This document shows, piece after piece, positions 54,296 through 63,043 of a DNA stretch of 64,000 nt (positions within the stretch are counted from its first letter, which is position 1; every line of letters starts with the position of its first letter). Origin of the DNA: an uncultured Lachnospiraceae bacterium (lineage in GTDB: Bacteria > Bacillota > Clostridia > Lachnospirales > Lachnospiraceae); assembly GCA_905209865.1 (NCBI GenBank), contig CAJLUP010000001.1, positions 23,077-87,076 on the forward strand, in the 5' to 3' direction. Both the position numbers and the translations under genes were made by a program. The notes under the pieces were generated by a model. It worked only from the letters and a program-made list of their open reading frames with translations. It searched no databases and had not been told where the DNA came from.

Positions 54296-54304
54296 TGATA
54301 TAAT
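54296..54304 (+). promoter_or_regulatory. Extended -10 promoter of the two-gene cassette
   Basis: TGATATAAT (TG-A-TATAAT) with no good -35; it lies about 90 bases before the 410-residue protein. Confidence 0.4.
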
Positions 54305-54392
54305 CAAATTGATTATTATCAGGTTTAGGTAGATTAAAAATTTTCGTGAATTTTACAAAAGATATTATAAAGAATATTTTGGGGAGGTTTCT

Positions 54393-55625
54393 ATGAGCAA
54401 TATAATAAAAATTAATGATGATAGAAATTTAGTTGCAGAACAGAATGATGAAATTGTGAGAGAATGCCATGATTTAGCTGAGATGACAGAAGAAATGTTG
54501 TTGGATGCACGAAAAGAAATTGCAAATAAGAAAACTCTTAGTGTGCCGATTGCGGAACTGGCTTTATTAGGAACTGGAGTAGCGTCTTTAATCCCGGCTT
54601 TAAGGACAGTGACACAAACAACAACATTTAATACTCAGGGCTTATATCAGCTTGCGAATGCAGGAGTAGGAGATACTTTAAAGATAGCAAAGAATGGCAA
54701 TTTTTGGGGAGCATTCAAAACTGCAGATGGGGCATCGAAATTTGCACAGCTTCAAGCAGCAGAGCCTCTTTCAACTACCAGTACTGCAGTAATGCCCATT
54801 GATCCGGCAACAATGATGATGGCAGTAGCACTGTTTACAATAGAGCAACAGCTAAAAAATATAGAGAAAATGCAGAAACAGATTCTGCTATTCCTTGAAA
54901 TTGAAAAAGAATCGGAGATTGAAGCAGATGTCGAGATACTGTCTAAAATGATTACTACATACAAGTATAATTGGAATAATGAACATTTTGTTGCAAGTAA
55001 TCATAAGATGGTGTTGGATATTCAGAGAACAGCCAGAAAAAATATGCTTTCATATAAAAAGAAGGTTGCAGAATTAATAGATTCCCCCAAATTGAGTGTC
55101 GCTCAGGCTAAGGTAAAATCAACTTTAAGCGATTTACAGAAGAAATTCAAATATTACAGATTGTCGTTATATACTTTCTCGATGGCTTCATTGGTAGAAA
55201 TTATGCTTAGTGGTAATTTCAAAGAGGAATATATTTCTGATGTAAAAGCGGAAGTTAAAAAGTTCTCATTGGAATACAGAGATTTATTTACAGAATGTTC
55301 AATGTACCTTGAAAAGATGACCTCAGTATCTGTAGAAGCAAGTGTCATGAAGGGGATCGGAGTTGCAAGTAAAGCGGTAGGAAAGTTTATTGGCAGCATC
55401 CCGGTTGTGAAGGAAGGTCAAGTGGATGAATTTTTACAAGACAGAGGAGTACATTTGAAAGAAAATGCTCAGGGTATGCAGAGGAATGTACTGGAAGCAT
55501 TTGCAACACTTCACAATCCGGGAACTGGCGTCTTTATGGACAAAATGGAAGATATGATTCAGATTTATAATCAGACTGATAAAATTTGTTTTGATGATGA
55601 TAAAATATATCTTATTGCAGGGTAA
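54393..55625 (+). CDS. Unrecognised 410-residue helical protein
   Basis: I do not recognise this protein. It has no signal peptide. Residues 1-50 are charged; 51-72 (LSVPIAELALLGTGVASLIP) are hydrophobic with Gly and may enter a membrane. Residues 80-135 are rich in Thr, Ala and Asn. A hydrophobic stretch (ATMMMAVALF, 140-150) leads into a long Glu/Lys/Ile-rich helix or coiled coil (150-190), and the rest is mostly helical. ATG follows TGGGGAGGTTTCT. It is followed 34 bases later by a GIY-YIG nuclease gene. A piece of a second copy of its N-terminus is at 56698. AT content and codon use differ from the genes to the left, suggesting transfer. Confidence 0.7.
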   Translation: MSNIIKINDDRNLVAEQNDEIVRECHDLAEMTEEMLLDARKEIANKKTLSVPIAELALLGTGVASLIPALRTVTQTTTFNTQGLYQLANAGVGDTLKIAKNGNFWGAFKTADGASKFAQLQAAEPLSTTSTAVMPIDPATMMMAVALFTIEQQLKNIEKMQKQILLFLEIEKESEIEADVEILSKMITTYKYNWNNEHFVASNHKMVLDIQRTARKNMLSYKKKVAELIDSPKLSVAQAKVKSTLSDLQKKFKYYRLSLYTFSMASLVEIMLSGNFKEEYISDVKAEVKKFSLEYRDLFTECSMYLEKMTSVSVEASVMKGIGVASKAVGKFIGSIPVVKEGQVDEFLQDRGVHLKENAQGMQRNVLEAFATLHNPGTGVFMDKMEDMIQIYNQTDKICFDDDKIYLIAG

Positions 55626-55659
55626 GATAATGAGGAATTAGAACAAGAAGGAGTAGAAT

Positions 55660-56457
55660 TTGGAGAAGTTTTCAGAGAAAAGTTTATTATCGCTTGGAGA
55701 TTATTATGTCTATAGTCTGATTGATCCCAGGAATAGGAAAATATTTTACATTGGCAAGGGAACCGGAAATCGGGTTTTTGAACATGAATTGGAAAGTCAG
55801 GGAAGTCCAGAGAGCGAAAAGTTGAAGTTAAAGATGATAGCAGAGATTAAATCAGCTGGTTTGGAAGTTGAAAAAGTTATTATTAACTGCAATCTGACAG
55901 AAGCGGAAGCATTTGCGGCAGAAGCGGCACTAATTAATGCGTTTAATTATGTTGAAGATACCAGGTTAACAAACATTGTTGCAGGACATCATTCGGCGGA
56001 GGCTTTGACAGTAGATGATTTTGAAAAGATATATGGAGCAGAAGAGTTACAAGAATCAGATATTCGGCACAAAGTAATGATTATTAAGATAAATAAACTT
56101 TATCAAAAAGGGATGACGGAAGATGTTCTGTATGATTCGGTACGTGGTATTTGGCGAGCATCACTAGAACGCGCGAAGACTGTAGAATATGTTTTTGGGG
56201 TTTATAATTCGTTAATAGTTGCGGTATATAGACCGACAACGTGGTATGTTTGTAAAGAAGCATTAGAAAAGTTGCCAAAGCATGTTGCACAGTTGACTTC
56301 GAAAATGGAGAACAGAGTATTTTTTATAGATGAAGGATTTGAGAATCATGAGTTGTTGGACGAAGCGGGGAAGTTTTATTTGTATAAATCCATTGCTGGT
56401 TTGAAAGTGAATCAGAGCGCACAGAATCCGATTACATATTTAGATACTAAGAAATAG
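55660..56457 (+). CDS. GIY-YIG nuclease-domain protein (COG3680/LEM-3-like)
   Basis: A 265-residue protein with an N-terminal GIY-YIG domain: YYVYSLIDPRNRKIFYIGKG (residues 14-33) carries the YVY...YIG pair, then Arg in GTGNRVFEH and the catalytic Glu in AAEAALINAFNY near residue 90. The spacing resembles the LEM-3/ANKLE1-like bacterial branch. Residues 110-260 form a second region of unknown fold with many aromatic residues (RPTTWYVCKEALEKLP). The start is TTG at 55660 after AGAAGGAG. It is probably co-transcribed with the 410-residue gene. The nucleic-acid target is unknown. Confidence 0.8.
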   Translation: MEKFSEKSLLSLGDYYVYSLIDPRNRKIFYIGKGTGNRVFEHELESQGSPESEKLKLKMIAEIKSAGLEVEKVIINCNLTEAEAFAAEAALINAFNYVEDTRLTNIVAGHHSAEALTVDDFEKIYGAEELQESDIRHKVMIIKINKLYQKGMTEDVLYDSVRGIWRASLERAKTVEYVFGVYNSLIVAVYRPTTWYVCKEALEKLPKHVAQLTSKMENRVFFIDEGFENHELLDEAGKFYLYKSIAGLKVNQSAQNPITYLDTKK

Positions 56458-56583
56458 AGCAAGATCCACCCTGGTATTGCCATATCACAATTTTTAGCAT
56501 ATGGATACCAAGAGTGATCTTATGATGGAACATCCACGTACCCGTTGATTGGTTACATATAGAAAAATTAAATAGAGGTTTAT

Positions 56584-56617
56584 AGAGCATCTGACAAAGT
56601 TGGGTGCTCTTATTTTG
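56584..56617 (+). terminator. Terminator after the GIY-YIG gene
   Basis: AGAGCATC (56584-56591) pairs with GGTGCTCT (56603-56610) with one G-U, followed by TATTTTG. Confidence 0.6.
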
Positions 56618-56697
56618 TTCAAAAAAGAAAATTTTCCACGAAATGTTGCGATTATATTTGTGAAAGCTAGTGAAAGAACGACAGGAACATGGTGTGA

Positions 56698-56886
56698 GTG
56701 TTACAATTATTAAAACAGAATGGTAAAATCGCAAATAAGGAAGCATTTAGTGTGCCGATTGCTGAATTGGCTTTGTTAGGTGCAGGAGTAGAAATGTCTG
56801 TTTTGATGAAAATGAATGGCAGCAATAAGAGAGAAGAGCTTGCGGCAGATAAAAGTCATGATATGAAAGAAATTTTGGAACTATAG
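56698..56886 (+). pseudogene. Fragment of a second copy of the 410-residue protein
   Basis: A 62-codon frame from GTG contains KIANKEAFSVPIAELALLGAG, which lines up with EIANKKTLSVPIAELALLGTG at residues 43-63 of the protein at 54393. After this the sequence diverges (EMSVLMKMNGSNKREEL) and stops. It looks like a decayed N-terminal duplicate, or a very small gene built from that segment. There is no convincing ribosome site. Confidence 0.6.
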
Positions 56887-56952
56887 GACTATTTCTTCTG
56901 AAGGTTTCATAGAAATGGACAAAGAGTACAGGAAGGGAGGTAGTTGTTTATC

Positions 56953-57165
56953 GTGGCAAGGCAAAAATTGAATTATCGATTTCATAATCCGAATACGGTA
57001 GAAGCTACCGCCGATTACATATTGAAAATTTTTATGGAAGTGAATGAAAAGAAGGTGGAGCGGGTGATAAAAGGGGCTGCAGAGAAGAATTTGGAAGAGA
57101 ATGCTATAGAAATGTATACAATAGGTGAAAAAAACAAGAACAAAAGAATTATTGGCGGGTATTGA
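56953..57165 (+). CDS. Small protein (ARQKLNYRFHNPN type) often near integrative elements
   Basis: A 70-residue protein reading from GTG: VARQKLNYRFHNPNTVEATA and DYILKIFMEVNEKKVERVIKG. From memory, similar short proteins occur in integrative elements of Clostridia, near recombinases; function is unknown. A TTG nine bases upstream is closer to the AAGGGAGG site and could be the true start. It follows the fragment at 56698 and precedes a regulator gene transcribed from its own promoter. Confidence 0.6.
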   Translation: MARQKLNYRFHNPNTVEATADYILKIFMEVNEKKVERVIKGAAEKNLEENAIEMYTIGEKNKNKRIIGGY

Positions 57166-57207
57166 ACTTTCAACGTGCATAAGTAAAATTTATGTGAGAA
57201 GTTTGAG

Positions 57208-57236
57208 TTGATAAATAGAATGAAATGGTATATGAT
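57208..57236 (+). promoter_or_regulatory. Promoter of the RpiR-type regulator gene
   Basis: TTGATA (57208-57213) and TATGAT (57231-57236) with 17-base spacing. A palindromic operator follows 10 bases later. Confidence 0.6.
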
Positions 57237-57246
57237 AAGAAAAAGC

Positions 57247-57259
57247 GAAAATAATTTTC
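57247..57259. promoter_or_regulatory. Putative RpiR-family operator, copy 1 (GAAAATAATTTTC)
   Basis: A 13-base palindrome around a central A, between the promoter and the ribosome site of the regulator gene. Near-copies lie before the PTS gene at 58261 and 58294, which points to autoregulation plus control of the PTS operon. Confidence 0.65.
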
Positions 57260-57274
57260 GTGGAGGGAAAAATC

Positions 57275-58126
57275 ATGGAAAATCAACAGTCTGTATTAGA
57301 TATTATTCAGATAAGATATGACAGCTTTTTTGAACAGGAGAAAAAAATAGCAGGTTATATTTTACAGAATTATAAAGATGTTATCAATATGACGATCGGA
57401 GATTTGGCGGATGCAAGCGGAACAAGCGTAGCTACAGTGTCTAGATTTTGCAGGAAATGTGAAGTAGATGGATTTCACCATTTGAAAATCGGTTTGGCGA
57501 AAGAACTTGTAATGGGAGAAAAAGAAGTTACGGTTTCGAATGATATTTCAAGAAAAGAGATTGGGCAGTCACTGCAGAATATTCTGGCCAATAAGATTGA
57601 AGAGATGAGACAGACTGTTTCGCTTTTTGATGAAAAGCAGTTGGAGACGATTTTAAATAAGATACAGCATGCAGGAATGGTACAGTTTGTTGCAGTTGGA
57701 AATACGATTCCGGTAGCACTGGACGGGGCATATAAATTGAATGAGATTGGGATTCCATCCATGGCAGGTACAATCTGGGAAACTCAGCTTTCATTTGCTA
57801 TGACATTAAAAAAGAAAGATGTACAGATTGCAATCTCAAATTCGGGCGAGTCTAAGCAGGTCGTGAAGATGGTGCGGGCAGCTAAGAAAAATGGTTGTAC
57901 AACAGTTGGAATTACAAATAATCCGAATTCAACGATTGCAAAAGAAGTAGATTATCATATACAGACTGCCACTAGAGAAAAACTGTTTATGAACGAGTTT
58001 TGTTTTTCAAGAGTTTCGGCAATGACGGTAATAGAGATTCTTTACTTGTTTCTGACAGTAGGGCAGGCTCAGAGTTATGCAAGACTGAGTGAGTGTGAGA
58101 ATCTGATGGCGGATGAAAAAGTGTGA
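57275..58126 (+). CDS. RpiR/MurR-family regulator (HTH plus SIS domain)
   Basis: A 283-residue regulator. The N-terminal helix-turn-helix (MTIGDLADASGTSVATVSRF, near residues 35-55) is followed by a SIS sugar-phosphate-binding domain with VAVGNTIPVALDGAYKL near 142 and the ISNSGESKQVVKMVRAAK stretch near 188. Regulators of this family sense phosphosugars. It faces the same way as the PTS operon and is separated from it by its own terminator, so it most likely controls that operon. ATG at 57275 follows TGGAGGGAAAAATC. Confidence 0.88.
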   Translation: MENQQSVLDIIQIRYDSFFEQEKKIAGYILQNYKDVINMTIGDLADASGTSVATVSRFCRKCEVDGFHHLKIGLAKELVMGEKEVTVSNDISRKEIGQSLQNILANKIEEMRQTVSLFDEKQLETILNKIQHAGMVQFVAVGNTIPVALDGAYKLNEIGIPSMAGTIWETQLSFAMTLKKKDVQIAISNSGESKQVVKMVRAAKKNGCTTVGITNNPNSTIAKEVDYHIQTATREKLFMNEFCFSRVSAMTVIEILYLFLTVGQAQSYARLSECENLMADEKV

Positions 58127-58216
58127 GTAACTTTCTTGTATTGCAGCAGTTACAATACTTGAAAATCGTAGAGGGGCTATAAGTAAGCAGAAGTTATTAA
58201 TTAAATGAACGAATTG

Positions 58217-58257
58217 AAAAAATCAGGAAGATGAAAAAGTTTTCTTGATTTTTTTTA
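58217..58257 (+). terminator. Terminator of the RpiR-type gene
   Basis: AAAAAATCAGGAA (58217-58229) pairs with TTCTTGATTTTTT (58242-58254) with one G-U, then a T-run. Confidence 0.8.
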
Positions 58258-58260
58258 TAC

Positions 58261-58306
58261 AAAAATAATTTCCGGTTTTTGTGCATTTCTCATAAAAATA
58301 ATTTTC
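58261..58306. promoter_or_regulatory. Putative RpiR-family operators, copies 2 and 3
   Basis: AAAAATAATTTCC (58261-58273) and AAAAATAATTTTC (58294-58306) resemble the palindrome at 57247 (two or more and one mismatch). They are 33 bases apart and lie directly upstream of the PTS promoter. TTTCATGAAA follows at 58303-58312. Confidence 0.55.
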
Positions 58307-58320
58307 ATGAAATGAAAGTG

Positions 58321-58348
58321 TTGACGAAAATAAATATTGTAGTATAAT
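58321..58348 (+). promoter_or_regulatory. Promoter of the PTS operon
   Basis: TTGACG (58321-58326) and a perfect TATAAT (58343-58348) with 16-base spacing. Confidence 0.75.
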
Positions 58349-58434
58349 TCAAAGCAAGAAAATAAATATCGCGATTATTTATTGAATGAAAAAAATTTGC
58401 AAAATGGTTGATTGAAAGTTATGAGGAAAATTGT

Positions 58435-60345
58435 ATGAGAATAAGGGAATTACTAAGCAGTCAGTCGATTGCGCTTGGAGCGAAGTCTGCAAATAAAAAA
58501 GATATCATTGAAAAGATGACCGTTCTTATGGAAGCATCAGGAAATCTGACTGATAGAAAACAGTATTTAAAAGGCGTGTTGAAACGTGAGGCGGAAGGAA
58601 CAACAGGAATTGGAGAAGGAGTTGCCATTCCGCATGCGAAGAATGCAGCAGTAAAAAAAGCAGGACTTGCTGCAATGGTATTGAAGCAAACAGTTGATTT
58701 TGACTCTTTGGATGGAGAACCTGTGAAACTTATTTTTATGATTGCAGCGCCGGATAACGGAGAAAATGAACATTTGGAAGCGTTATCAAGATTATCCACC
58801 ATGCTGATGGATGATGAATTTAGAAATCAGTTGATTCAAGCAGAAGATACAGATCAGTTCTTGGCTATCATTGATAAGAAAGAACAGAAGTTAGATGAAA
58901 AGGCATCTGAAAAAGCAGAGATGAGTACTTCTTACAAAGTGTTGGCTATTACAGCTTGTCCGACAGGAATCGCACATACTTTTATGGCCGCGGAAAGTTT
59001 GGAGACGAAAGGAAAAGAACTTGGGATTCCGGTCAAAGTTGAGACACAGGGAGCAGATGGAGCGAAGAATGTACTGACAGCAGAGGAAATCAAAGCGGCT
59101 GACGGAATTATTATTGCGGCAGACAAAAATGTGAATCTTGCAAGGTTTGATGGGAAAAAGGTTCTGATCACAAAAGTTGCAGATGGAATTCATAAACCGG
59201 AAGAACTGATACAGAAGATTGAGAGCGGAAATGTTTCAATTTATCATCATGATGGCCAAAAGGAGCAGAAGCAGCCTGAAGTAAAAGAAAGCCTCGGAAG
59301 AAAGATTTATAAGGATCTTATGAATGGAGTATCCAATATGCTTCCATTTGTAATTGGAGGAGGAATTCTGATTGCAATCGCATTCCTTTTGGATGATTAT
59401 AGTATTGATCCGTCAAATTTTGGTAAGAATACACCGATTGCAGCTTATTTTAAAACGATTGGTGAGTTTTCATTTGGAATGATGCTTCCGGTCCTCTCAG
59501 GATTCATTGCAATGAGTATTGCAGATCGCCCCGGACTTGCAGTTGGTTTTGTTGCAGGTTTGGTAGCGAAAGCGGGAAGTACATTTGCAAATCCGGCAGG
59601 AGGAGATGTAAATGCAGGTTTTTTGGGAGCATTGTTTGCAGGTTTCGTAGCGGGATATGTAGTACTTGCGCTTAAGAAATTGACAAATAAGATTCCGCAG
59701 AGCCTGAACAGCATTCGTCCGATGATTATTTATCCGGTTGCCGGTATTTTGATCGGTGCGGTTATGACAACGCTGATCAATCCTTTTATGGGAAGCATCA
59801 ATGATGCGCTGACAGAAGTATTGAACAGTATGAATGGGACGAGCAGAGTTTTACTCGGAACTATTTGTGCGGGAATGCAATCAGTAGATATGGGAGGTCC
59901 GGTCAATAAGACATCTTATGTATTTGCAACTTCCCAGTTGGCAGAAGGAAACTTTGAGATCATGGCATCTGTTATGGCAGGAGGAATGGTTCCGCCGCTG
60001 GCGATCGCATTTTGTACCACGCTTTTCAAGAACCGTTTTACAAAGAAGGAAAGAGAGTCAGGACTGGTAAATTATCTGCTGGGATTATCCTTCATTTCAG
60101 AAGGTGCGATTCCATTTGCAGCAAGTGATCCGCTTCGTGTAATTCCATCTTGTATTGTTGGTTCAGCTGTAGCAGGAGGATTATCTATGTTCTTTGAATG
60201 TACCCTTCGTGCACCGCATGGTGGAGTTTTTGTACTTCCGACGATTGGACATCCGATGATGTACGCGTTATCAATTTTGATCGGATCACTGATTGGATGC
60301 GTGATACTTGGAATCTTAAAAAAACCATTAGGAGGAGAAAGATAA
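58435..60345 (+). CDS. PTS fructose-family EIIABC component
   Basis: A 636-residue fused phosphotransferase permease. The EIIA domain (1-150) has the phosphorylated His H67 in GEGVAIPHAKN. The EIIB domain (about 165-265) has C175 in ACPTGIAHTFMAAE, the fructose-family signature. EIIC (about 285-636) is the membrane channel with about ten helices, including DMGGPVNKTSYVFA and FISEGAIPFAASDPLRVIP. It imports and phosphorylates a sugar in one step. Context with RpiA and a dehydrogenase suggests a sugar other than fructose. ATG at 58435 follows TGAGGAAAATTGT. Confidence 0.92.
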   Translation: MRIRELLSSQSIALGAKSANKKDIIEKMTVLMEASGNLTDRKQYLKGVLKREAEGTTGIGEGVAIPHAKNAAVKKAGLAAMVLKQTVDFDSLDGEPVKLIFMIAAPDNGENEHLEALSRLSTMLMDDEFRNQLIQAEDTDQFLAIIDKKEQKLDEKASEKAEMSTSYKVLAITACPTGIAHTFMAAESLETKGKELGIPVKVETQGADGAKNVLTAEEIKAADGIIIAADKNVNLARFDGKKVLITKVADGIHKPEELIQKIESGNVSIYHHDGQKEQKQPEVKESLGRKIYKDLMNGVSNMLPFVIGGGILIAIAFLLDDYSIDPSNFGKNTPIAAYFKTIGEFSFGMMLPVLSGFIAMSIADRPGLAVGFVAGLVAKAGSTFANPAGGDVNAGFLGALFAGFVAGYVVLALKKLTNKIPQSLNSIRPMIIYPVAGILIGAVMTTLINPFMGSINDALTEVLNSMNGTSRVLLGTICAGMQSVDMGGPVNKTSYVFATSQLAEGNFEIMASVMAGGMVPPLAIAFCTTLFKNRFTKKERESGLVNYLLGLSFISEGAIPFAASDPLRVIPSCIVGSAVAGGLSMFFECTLRAPHGGVFVLPTIGHPMMYALSILIGSLIGCVILGILKKPLGGER

Positions 60346-60346
60346 A

Positions 60347-61006
60347 GTGAAAAAAAGGTGTGCAGAAGAAGCAATAAAGATGATAAGTGAGGGAATGATC
60401 GTAGGACTTGGAGGAGGAAGCACGGTTGGTTTTCTCATCGAAGAGATTAAGAATTCCGGGAAGCAGATTCAGGCGGTTACACCATCTATGAATACAGAAG
60501 AGTTATGTAGAAAGAATGGTATCACTGTGCTTCCGATGTCACAGGTAGAGAAAATTGATGTAGCATTTGATGGATGTGATGAAGTAGATTGGGAATTCAA
60601 TGCTTTAAAAAGTTGCGGTGGAATCCATACGAGAGAAAAGCTGGTGGCAGATATGGCACAGAAGTATTTCCTTCTTGCGGATGAATCAAAATATCATGAG
60701 GAATTGAAGTTTGAATATCCTGTGACCGTTGAAGTGCTTCCAAGTGCAAGGAGTTACGTGAAAAGGCAGTTAAGTCTTCTTGGGGCAGAGGTCAGAGAAA
60801 GAATGTGTGATAATAAGACAGGACTGACAATTACGGATGATGGAAATTATCTGATGGAAGCTAGATTTATAGAGAGGCAGAATGCAGAAGAACTGAATGA
60901 TGCACTGAATGCGATGAGTGGAATTATTGGCCATGGATTGTTCTATAAGAAAGCAACTGGTGTGATTGTGGCCGGGAAAGATAAAATAGATATTTATGAA
61001 AAGTAA
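60347..61006 (+). CDS. rpiA: Ribose-5-phosphate isomerase A
   Basis: A 219-residue isomerase of ribose-5-P and ribulose-5-P. The phosphate loop GLGGGSTVGFLIEEI is near residues 20-34, the catalytic acidic motif AFDGCDEVDWEFN near 75-87, and the Lys in GGIHTREKLVADM near 98. The usual DGADEID is DGCDEVD here. The start is GTG at 60347 after GGAGGAGAAAG. Being in a PTS operon rather than with pentose-phosphate genes, it may accept a different aldose phosphate; that is inference. Confidence 0.88.
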   Translation: MKKRCAEEAIKMISEGMIVGLGGGSTVGFLIEEIKNSGKQIQAVTPSMNTEELCRKNGITVLPMSQVEKIDVAFDGCDEVDWEFNALKSCGGIHTREKLVADMAQKYFLLADESKYHEELKFEYPVTVEVLPSARSYVKRQLSLLGAEVRERMCDNKTGLTITDDGNYLMEARFIERQNAEELNDALNAMSGIIGHGLFYKKATGVIVAGKDKIDIYEK

Positions 61007-61067
61007 TTGAGTTAAAAATGAAAAACAATAGATCTTGAAGATAGATCGGAAAGAAGGGATTATTCAT

Positions 61068-62045
61068 ATGGAAAAGAAAAAATTAAACTGGGGAATTCTT
61101 GGCACAGGATGGATCGCTCATGAGATGGGTGAGGCGCTTAATGCAGTAAATGGAGAAATCTATGCCGTATGTGATACGACACTGGAAGGAGCACAGAAAT
61201 ATGCAGAAGAGTTTCAAGTGACAAAAGCTTACGCAAGTGCGGATGAGATGATTGCAGATCCGAAAGTAGATATTGTTTATATAGCGACGCCGCATAACCT
61301 TCACTATCAGTTCCTGCTTCAGTCGGTAAAAGCCGGAAAACATGTTTTTTGTGAAAAATCAATCACTGTAAATAGCCGTCAGTTGGAAGAATGTGTTAAA
61401 ATTGCAGAAGAAAAAGGACTTGTGATTTGTGATGGTATGACATTACTTCATATGCCTCTTTACAAAGCGCTGAAAGAGAAAATCGCAGAAGGCGTGATCG
61501 GAGATGTGAAGATGGTTCAGGTGAACTTTGGAAGCTGCAAGGAATATGATGTGAGAAATCGTTTCTTTTCAAAAGAGCTGGCAGGAGGCGCATTGCTTGA
61601 TATTGGGGTGTACGCAACTTCCTTTGCAAGATACTTTATGAAGAGTAAGCCAAATGTTGTGTTGACAACAGCCAATTATTTTGAGACTGGTGTAGACGAG
61701 ACAAGCGGAATACTCTTAAAGAACCCGGACGGTGAGATGGCTGTTATGGCGCTTACTATGAGAGCAAAACAGCCAAAACGAGGAGTTGTAGCAGGAGAAA
61801 AGGGATTTATTGAGATCTATGATTATCCGCGTGCAGCGAAAGCTACAATTACTTATACAGAGACAGGAAAGACGGAAGTAATTGAGGCAGGCGAGTCAGC
61901 GAAGGCGCTTCAATATGAAGTGGCTGATATGCAGGATTATGTATGGAATAATGGTGGAAAAGAGAATCTTTCAATCGTTCGTGATGTAATGGAGACTTTG
62001 ACGACAATCAGAAATCAGTGGGGGATGGTGTATTCGTTTGAGTAA
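61068..62045 (+). CDS. Gfo/Idh/MocA-family NAD(P)-dependent sugar dehydrogenase
   Basis: A 325-residue oxidoreductase. The Rossmann fold begins WGILGTGWIAHEMGEAL; the catalytic Lys is in FCEKSITVN near residue 97; the middle helix has GGALLDIGVYATSFA near 178. The family oxidises sugars or cyclitols, or reduces keto-sugars. Specificity cannot be read from sequence. Its C-terminus matches the relic at 6978-7091. ATG at 61068 follows AAGAAGGGATTATTC. Its stop overlaps the next start. Confidence 0.88.
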   Translation: MEKKKLNWGILGTGWIAHEMGEALNAVNGEIYAVCDTTLEGAQKYAEEFQVTKAYASADEMIADPKVDIVYIATPHNLHYQFLLQSVKAGKHVFCEKSITVNSRQLEECVKIAEEKGLVICDGMTLLHMPLYKALKEKIAEGVIGDVKMVQVNFGSCKEYDVRNRFFSKELAGGALLDIGVYATSFARYFMKSKPNVVLTTANYFETGVDETSGILLKNPDGEMAVMALTMRAKQPKRGVVAGEKGFIEIYDYPRAAKATITYTETGKTEVIEAGESAKALQYEVADMQDYVWNNGGKENLSIVRDVMETLTTIRNQWGMVYSFE

Positions 62046-62814
62046 AAAATATTTTTTCTTTGATATTGATGGAACTTTGACAGACAGGAAAACAGGGCAG
62101 ATTGTACCATCTGCCCTTGAGGCAGTAAAAAGGCTGCAAGAAGCAGGACATTTTGTTTCGATTGCCACCGGACGCGCGTGCTATAAGGCGGAAAAATTCA
62201 GAGTTGCCAATGGATTTAAAAATATGGTATGTAATGGCGGGCACGGAATCATTTATGATGGTGAATTAAAAGAAAATCGTCCGTTAAATTATGAAGCTGC
62301 CAAAGCAGTGTACGATCAGGCGAGAGAACTTGGTTATGGAATTTATACCGCAATAGATGATTCGAATAAAGTATATGCTACAGATTTCCTTTTTCATGAA
62401 CAAGTGGGAATGAGGAAAGAACCAAGTGTCTATATTATTGATCCGGAATTTGATCCTGCGAGGGACAAGAAAATCTATAAGATGTATGTATCTGTGCCGG
62501 AGGGAGAAGAAGATCGACTGACAACGAAAGCATTGGTAGGACACCTGCGTTTTGAAAAGGAATATTTGATGTTTCAGCCAGACGCCAAGAAAGAAGGGAT
62601 TTTAAGAATGCTTTCTTATGCAGGCGGAACTCCGGAAGATGTTGTCGTATTTGGAGACGATTATAACGATTTGAATATGTTTGATGAGCGTTTCTTAAAA
62701 ATAGCAATGGGAAATGGATGTGATGAGCTGAAAGCAAAGGCAGATTACGTCACAGATGAGAATGTGAAAGATGGCATTTATAAAGCCTGTATAAAATATA
62801 GATGGATTTGTTGA
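62038..62814 (+). CDS. HAD-superfamily (Cof-type) sugar phosphatase
   Basis: A 258-residue Cof/YbjI-like phosphatase. Motif I is FFDIDGTLTD (D9, D11), motif II SIATGRACYK, and motif IV VVFGDDYNDLNMF near residue 200, with a Cof cap between. It probably removes phosphate from an excess sugar phosphate of this operon. The start is TTG at 62038, overlapping the dehydrogenase stop by eight bases, which suggests translational coupling. Confidence 0.88.
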   Translation: MSKKYFFFDIDGTLTDRKTGQIVPSALEAVKRLQEAGHFVSIATGRACYKAEKFRVANGFKNMVCNGGHGIIYDGELKENRPLNYEAAKAVYDQARELGYGIYTAIDDSNKVYATDFLFHEQVGMRKEPSVYIIDPEFDPARDKKIYKMYVSVPEGEEDRLTTKALVGHLRFEKEYLMFQPDAKKEGILRMLSYAGGTPEDVVVFGDDYNDLNMFDERFLKIAMGNGCDELKAKADYVTDENVKDGIYKACIKYRWIC

Positions 62815-63043
62815 TTAGATAATGATTGGGCATGGGATTGTCAGTTTTTCCTGTGAGATATTCTGTCGAAGTACTAAGAATATTTGCCATATAAGTAATC
62901 GCATAAATCTGAAGCATACGAAGAAGAAATTAATGGGGATGTTTTACAAAATGTAGAATATCCTCTTTTTCTGTTTCTGAATCTTTCTTTCCTAACATAA
63001 TATAGATGTAACAGATAAAATGATTTTAACAGAGAGGTATGTT
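62815..63043. other. Intergenic region before the serine recombinase
   Basis: These 229 bases hold no recognisable gene. The left end of an integrative element and its att site would be expected here or beyond the recombinase, but with only one end visible no att core can be assigned. Confidence 0.4.
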
